Source: Amycolatopsis rubida (GTDB taxonomy: Bacteria > Actinomycetota > Actinomycetes > Mycobacteriales > Pseudonocardiaceae). From it: DNA of 64,000 nt. The stretch lies in contig NZ_FOWC01000017.1 of the NCBI RefSeq assembly GCF_900115345.1, positions 1 to 64,000 on the forward strand, given 5' to 3'. Below the pieces are notes generated by a model. That model saw only the letters and a program-made list of their open reading frames with translations. It was not told the DNA's origin and searched no databases. Numbering within the stretch: the stretch's first letter is position 1; each line of letters begins with the position of its first letter. Below are positions 59,778 to 64,000 of this stretch, piece by piece. The position numbers were made by a program, and so were the translations under genes.

Positions 59778-62700
59778 ATGGGGCGTTCCTCGCGATCCGT
59801 TCGCGCCCTGGTCATGGCTGCGACCGGCAGTCTGGTGCTGGCCGGGGCCACCCAGCCGGCGCAGGCTGCCGCGCCGGCCGCCGCGGCGGACACCGCGCCG
59901 CAATCGGTGATCGTCGTCCTCGCGGACCAATTGCCCAGCGCGCCGCCCACCAAGGCGGCCTCGGACACTCGCCGCGCCAAAGCCACCCAAGAACAGGACT
60001 CGGTGCTCGCCAAGCTCTCCGGCGCGGCACCGGCCAAGGTCAAGCACTTCGCACTGGGCAACGCGTTTTCCGCCACCGTCACGCTCGCGCAGGCCGCACA
60101 GCTCGCGCACGACCCGGCGGTCGCGCAGGTGCTGCCGGACAGCAAGGTGACGCTGCCGGACGCCAAACCGGGCGCACCGGCCGCCGCGCCGAAGGCAGGC
60201 GGACCAGCCGCGCGGGCCACGCCGAACGCGACCTGCCCGGCCGACCCGGCGAAACCGTTGCTGGAGCCCGAAGCGCTGACGTCGATCCGCGCGTACAGCA
60301 CCAGCGGCGGCAAGAGCGCGTCCGATCTGGCCAACGGATCCGGCGTGAAGGTCGCCTTCCTCGCCGACAACATGGACCCGAACTACGCGGACTTCATCCG
60401 TCCCGACGGCAGCCACGTGTTCTCGGACTACCAGGACTTCTCCGGCGACGGTCCGAACACGACCGACGCCGGGGCCGAGGCCTTCGGCGACGCTTCGTCG
60501 ATCGCCGCGCAGGGCGTCGTGGTGCACGACCTGTCGAAGTTCGTCAACGAGAAGCACCCGCTCCCCGCAGGCTGCAACATCGTCGTCAAGGGCGTCGCGC
60601 CGGGCGCGAGCCTGGTCGGGCTGAACGTCTTCGGCAAGACCGCCACGAACTCCGCGGTGCTGCAGGCGATCGACTACGCGGTGACCGTCGACCACGTCGA
60701 CGTGCTCAACGAGTCGCTCGGCCTCAACCAGTACCCGGATTCCAGCTCCCGCAACCTGTTCCAGGTCTTCAACGACCAGGCCGTGGCCGCGGGCGTCACG
60801 GTGACCGCCTCCAGCGGCGACGCGGGCACCACGTCCACGATCGGCAGCCCGGCCACCGACCCGCTGGTGATCTCCGCCGGCGCGACGACCGACAACCGGC
60901 TGTACGCGCAGACCGGCTACGCGGCTTTCCCGTTCTCCAACGGGAAATGGGTGAGCGACAACATCTCCGCGCTGTCCTCGTCCGGCATCACGCAGAACGG
61001 CCGCACGATCGACCTCGTCGCACCCGGCGAGGGCAACTGGGCCGACTGCGCTCCGGCGTACGCGGAATGCCGCGACTTCAAGACCGTGCCGCAGGGAACG
61101 GACCTGGAATCCTTCGGCGGGACCAGTGAGGCCGCCCCGCTGACCGCGGGTGTCGCCGCGCTGGTGATCCAGAGTTACCGCAATTCGCACCACGGCACCT
61201 CTCCGTCCCCCGCACAGGTGAAGCAGATCATCACCAGCACCACGCGCGACCTCAACCTCCCGGCCGACGAGCAGGGCGCAGGCCTTCTCGACGCCCGCGC
61301 GGCGGTCGAAGCGGCGCTCACCGCTCCGGGCTCGACCGGGGCGCCGGCGGGCGTCTCGTCGAACATCACGCTGTCGGCCGACCAGCTGACGCTGGAAGGC
61401 GCGCCGGGCAGCACGCAGCACGCGTCGGTGAACGTCACCAACTCGGGCGCCAAGCCGCTGACAGTCAGCACCGGCACGCGGACGTTCGCCCCGATGGGCA
61501 CGCAGACGCAGACCACCTCGTTCGACTCGGCGAAGCTGCCGACGTTCCCGTACTTCAACGGCACGGACTGGGCCTACCAGAAGGTCACGTTCTCCGTGCC
61601 GAACGGCGCGCAGCGGCTGCTGGCGCGGATGGCGTGGCAGGGCAGCCCGAAGACGGTCAACGGCCAGTCCGTCACCCCGGTGGTGCGGCTGACGCTGCTC
61701 GCGCCGGACGGCACTTTCGTCGCCAACAGCCGTCCGCAGGGCGGGGCCGCGACGGCGAACTACGCCAACGTGGACGTCACGCGCCCGGCCGCGGGCACGT
61801 GGACCGCGGTGCTCTACTCGGCGGCAGGCAAGACTGGTTACAGCGGGGACATCCAGCTGGCGACCACCGCGCAGCGGGCCGTCCCCTACGGCCAGGTGTC
61901 GCCGCAGATCCTGCAGCTCAACCCCGGTCAGACGAAGCCGGTGCACGTCGCGCTGCAGACCCCGGCCAGCGGCGGCGACGCGGACTACTCGATCACCTTC
62001 GGCAGCTCCGACGGACACCAGAGCACAGTGTCGGCCGTGCTGCGCGCGCTGATCCCGACGAAGAACGGCCCTGGCACGTTCAGCGGCACGATCACCGGCG
62101 GCAACGCCCGCGCGGTGTCGCCCGCGCAGACCTTCTCCTACGAATTCGACGTGCCGCGCGGCAAGCGGGACCTCGACGTCGCGGTGAAGCTGCAGGATCC
62201 GGGCACGCTGCTCGACGGCGTCCTGGTCGACCCGAACGGCGAGCTCGCCGACGTGAACAGCAACGCCTTCCTCGCCTCGGCCACGACACTGGGCCAGGGC
62301 ACCGGGTTGCAGCTCGTCGACGCGAACCCGCTGCCGGGCCGCTGGCACCTGGTGCTCGTCGTGCAGAACCCGGTGACGGGCAAGCAGATCGACCAGCCGT
62401 TCACCGGAACCGTCGGCTTCGACCAGGTCTCGGCAGGCGCACCCGCGCTGCCGCAGTCCGCGTCGCTCGCGGCGGGCAAGGCGGTGACCGTGCCGGTGAC
62501 GGTGCGCAACACCGGCATCGAGCCGATCGCGATCGGCGTCGACGCGCGCACGAACGCCCGGCAAACGCTGCAGCCGCAGCCGATCCAGGGTTCGACCGAG
62601 GTCGACCTGCCGGAGCTGAACGCGAACGCGCCGGTGTACTCGATTCCGCCGGAGACGAGCAAGTTCACCGTCGCGACGTCCTCGACCGTGCCCGCGCAGG

Positions 62701-63185
62701 CGGAAATCCAGGGCTCGGCGGCGGGCATCGACGTGCTCGGCGACCTGAAGTCCGCGCAGAACGGCAGCACGGTGTCGGTGGCGACGATCGGCGAGAAGAC
62801 CGGGTACGTCACCAAGGGCGTCTGGTTCGCCGACGTGCAGGAGATCGGCCCGTTCGGTCCGGACGGCGCGCCTGCCGGGCATTCCAGCTACACGGCGTCG
62901 ATCCAGACGGCGGGCTTCGACGGTTCGGTGACGTCGTCGACCGGCGACCCCTACGGCCAGTCGGTAGACCCGAACGGCACCGGCGGCACGCCGAAGCTGG
63001 TGAAGCCGGGCGAGACCGCGACGATCCTGGTGACGATCACGCCCTCGGGCAACCGCGGGCAGAAGGTGGCCGGGCACTTGAACATCGTGACCGTGCCGTC
63101 GCTGCCGACCGGCGTGACCGGCCTGCCGCAGGTCGGAACCGGTGAGGTGCTGGCGACTCTGCCCTACAGCTACCGCATCGGCTGA
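59778..63185 (+). CDS. Large secreted S8 (subtilisin-like) peptidase with non-canonical His motif
   Basis: 1135 residues with a Sec signal peptide (VLAGATQPAQAAAP) and an inhibitor-I9-like propeptide (about 40-125). The catalytic Asp is probably Asp197 (VAFLADNMDPN) and the Ser is Ser450 in GGTSEAAPLTAGVAAL. Where HGTxVA is expected, the sequence reads GDASSIAAQG at 237-246, with no His. The C-terminal 650 residues are beta-rich: NVTNSGAKPLTVSTGTRTFA, a pre-peptidase-like domain with VDVTRPAAGTWTAVLYS, and further Ig-like repeats. It is probably exported and surface-associated. Either this clade uses different residues or the enzyme is inactive. Confidence 0.85.
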   Translation: MGRSSRSVRALVMAATGSLVLAGATQPAQAAAPAAAADTAPQSVIVVLADQLPSAPPTKAASDTRRAKATQEQDSVLAKLSGAAPAKVKHFALGNAFSATVTLAQAAQLAHDPAVAQVLPDSKVTLPDAKPGAPAAAPKAGGPAARATPNATCPADPAKPLLEPEALTSIRAYSTSGGKSASDLANGSGVKVAFLADNMDPNYADFIRPDGSHVFSDYQDFSGDGPNTTDAGAEAFGDASSIAAQGVVVHDLSKFVNEKHPLPAGCNIVVKGVAPGASLVGLNVFGKTATNSAVLQAIDYAVTVDHVDVLNESLGLNQYPDSSSRNLFQVFNDQAVAAGVTVTASSGDAGTTSTIGSPATDPLVISAGATTDNRLYAQTGYAAFPFSNGKWVSDNISALSSSGITQNGRTIDLVAPGEGNWADCAPAYAECRDFKTVPQGTDLESFGGTSEAAPLTAGVAALVIQSYRNSHHGTSPSPAQVKQIITSTTRDLNLPADEQGAGLLDARAAVEAALTAPGSTGAPAGVSSNITLSADQLTLEGAPGSTQHASVNVTNSGAKPLTVSTGTRTFAPMGTQTQTTSFDSAKLPTFPYFNGTDWAYQKVTFSVPNGAQRLLARMAWQGSPKTVNGQSVTPVVRLTLLAPDGTFVANSRPQGGAATANYANVDVTRPAAGTWTAVLYSAAGKTGYSGDIQLATTAQRAVPYGQVSPQILQLNPGQTKPVHVALQTPASGGDADYSITFGSSDGHQSTVSAVLRALIPTKNGPGTFSGTITGGNARAVSPAQTFSYEFDVPRGKRDLDVAVKLQDPGTLLDGVLVDPNGELADVNSNAFLASATTLGQGTGLQLVDANPLPGRWHLVLVVQNPVTGKQIDQPFTGTVGFDQVSAGAPALPQSASLAAGKAVTVPVTVRNTGIEPIAIGVDARTNARQTLQPQPIQGSTEVDLPELNANAPVYSIPPETSKFTVATSSTVPAQAEIQGSAAGIDVLGDLKSAQNGSTVSVATIGEKTGYVTKGVWFADVQEIGPFGPDGAPAGHSSYTASIQTAGFDGSVTSSTGDPYGQSVDPNGTGGTPKLVKPGETATILVTITPSGNRGQKVAGHLNIVTVPSLPTGVTGLPQVGTGEVLATLPYSYRIG

Positions 63186-63209
63186 CGGGCAGGCACCCGT
63201 ACCCGTGAG

Positions 63210-63264
63210 GTCGGTGAAGGACTCCTTGAGGGAATCTGATTCCCTCAAGGAGTCCTTCACCGAC
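63210..63264. repeat. Family B palindrome between S8 peptidase and LysR genes
   Basis: 26-base perfect arms from GTCGGTGAAGGACTCCTTGA to a 3-base loop CTG, centred on GGGAATCTGATTCCC. It is the best copy of the family. The stop of the convergent LysR gene (63259-63257) lies in the base of the stem, as in the family A copy at 53860. Confidence 0.92.
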
Positions 63265-64000
63265 GGTACTGGACCAGTGCGCGAAGGTGTTCGGCATGCG
63301 CGCGCGTCATCGCCGCACGGACGCGGGGGACGCAGCCGGCGAGCGGCCCGTCGTCCGCCCAGGCGAGCACGAGAGTCGAATTCGTGGCCGCGCAATGCAG
63401 CGGCCGGTACGCGGTGTCCGGCATCGGTCTGGTCGGCGGGGCCGTCACGGTCAGGATTCCGGCCCCGTGACCGAGGCACAGCACCGCCCATTCGCTGTCG
63501 GCGTAGCAAAGCCGCGGATCAGCACCAGCGTCGGCGAAGGCCGCGAGCAATGCACGCGTCCGGGGCTGCACGGTCTGGTCGAGCAGAACGCAGCGCCGGC
63601 CGGACAGCGCGGCCGGGGTGAGCGAGTCCGGAACGCCGAGCGGATGCCCGGGCGGAATGCCGACCACCAGCGGTTCCGTGGCTACCGAGACCCATTCGAG
63701 AGGGCGTTCCCGCACGGCGTCCTGACGCAGCAGGCCGAGGTCCAGCTCCTCGCGAAGCAGCGCTTCGGCCAGCTCCGCGGCCGATTCGCCGGTCCGGATC
63801 GCCAGCCCGGCGTCCGGATTGCGCAGCCCCACCTCGCGGATCAGCCGCGGCAGCACGGGCGTCGGCACCGAGCCGATCCGGATCTGCGCGGCGGGGCGCT
63901 CCAGTCCGGCGCGCGCGGCGGTCAGCATCCGGTCGAACTGCGGCACCACCGCCGAGGCGTGTTCGAGCAGGAGTTCGCCGGTTTCGGTGAACAGCTTCCC
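63257..64000 (-). CDS. LysR family regulator, N-terminus outside window
   Basis: 248 codons are open to the window edge. The visible part begins GKLFTETGELLLEHAS, the linker after a LysR HTH, followed by a substrate-binding domain: IRIGSVPTPVLPRLIREVGL, LREELDLGLLRQDAVRERPL and VATEPLVVGIPPGHPLGVPD. The DNA-binding domain lies upstream beyond 64000. It is convergent with the S8 peptidase gene, and its stop codon is within the family B palindrome. Confidence 0.88.
   Translation of the reverse strand, partial: GKLFTETGELLLEHASAVVPQFDRMLTAARAGLERPAAQIRIGSVPTPVLPRLIREVGLRNPDAGLAIRTGESAAELAEALLREELDLGLLRQDAVRERPLEWVSVATEPLVVGIPPGHPLGVPDSLTPAALSGRRCVLLDQTVQPRTRALLAAFADAGADPRLCYADSEWAVLCLGHGAGILTVTAPPTRPMPDTAYRPLHCAATNSTLVLAWADDGPLAGCVPRVRAAMTRAHAEHLRALVQYRR

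Noticed and set aside
59451..63509. A 1352-codon minus-strand open frame opposite the S8 peptidase
   Set aside because: It is a mirror of strong third-position GC bias. Its product is rich in Arg, Gly and Val with no known domain, while the plus strand has signal peptide, propeptide and catalytic motifs.

Overview
The window is very GC-rich, gene-dense DNA with strong third-position GC bias, GTG/TTG starts, clear GGAGG-type ribosome binding sites and many 4-base stop/start overlaps. Together with the hopanoid operon, a DasR-type chitin box, an ECF/DGPF pair, a CatR/catalase pair and an MT0933-type antitoxin-like protein, this points to a filamentous soil actinobacterium, most likely Pseudonocardiaceae (Amycolatopsis-like). 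That assignment is inferred from family resemblance. No rRNA, tRNA, CRISPR array, insertion sequence or phage module was seen.

Layout. 0-6.2 kb: the tail of msrA, a DUF427 gene, a large lipid glycosyltransferase/acyltransferase fusion split by nine decapeptide repeats, a DMT transporter, a VC0807-type membrane protein and an SDR. 6.3-16.3 kb: a divergent PucR regulator and a complete hopanoid operon (hpnC, hpnD, hpnE, prenyl diphosphate synthase, shc, an HpnG-IspH fusion, hpnH) that runs from farnesyl diphosphate to adenosylhopane. 16.5-18.5 kb: a graveyard of pheS, CGNR-regulator and aldo/keto-reductase remnants. 18.8-20.8 kb: a secreted polysaccharide-degradation pair (AA10 LPMO behind a DasR-like box, and a Tat-exported GH64 glucanase). 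20.8-25.3 kb: TetR regulators, two of them beside decayed genes, and an NmrA-type reductase. 25.3-31.6 kb: hypothetical genes, an EamA/LysR divergent pair, an HNH gene behind a promoter/mini-ORF/terminator leader, a broken PucR gene and an HSL-type hydrolase. 31.8-39.5 kb: a TetR with twin operators facing two small membrane proteins, CatR-catalase, an ABC-F ATPase, an immunity-like protein, and a YeiH transporter with GntR.

39.8-50.7 kb: a thioesterase, DGPF/ECF42 sigma pair, Imm1-like protein, NmrA reductase, a secreted protein, a 12-copy 73-bp tandem array, a trypsin-like protease, a Cmx-type MFS pump and an enolase. 50.9-64 kb: a Tat-exported metallophosphoesterase, cytochrome P450, CaiB-type CoA transferase, an antitoxin-like protein beside an ~81-bp tandem repeat, a methyltransferase, an ornithine-cyclodeaminase-like gene divergent from a GntR-MFS pair, a large secreted S8 peptidase and a truncated LysR.

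Genome-scale patterns. Two families of long near-perfect palindromes recur at gene 3' ends. Family A has conserved base and apex with a covarying middle (6203, 34950, 47705, 53860). Family B is centred on GGAATCTGATTCC (16280, 25380, 63210). Three clear minisatellites (30, 73 and ~81 bp) and one degenerate one are also present. The most unusual protein architectures are the HpnG-IspH fusion and the glycosyltransferase/WS-DGAT fusion.
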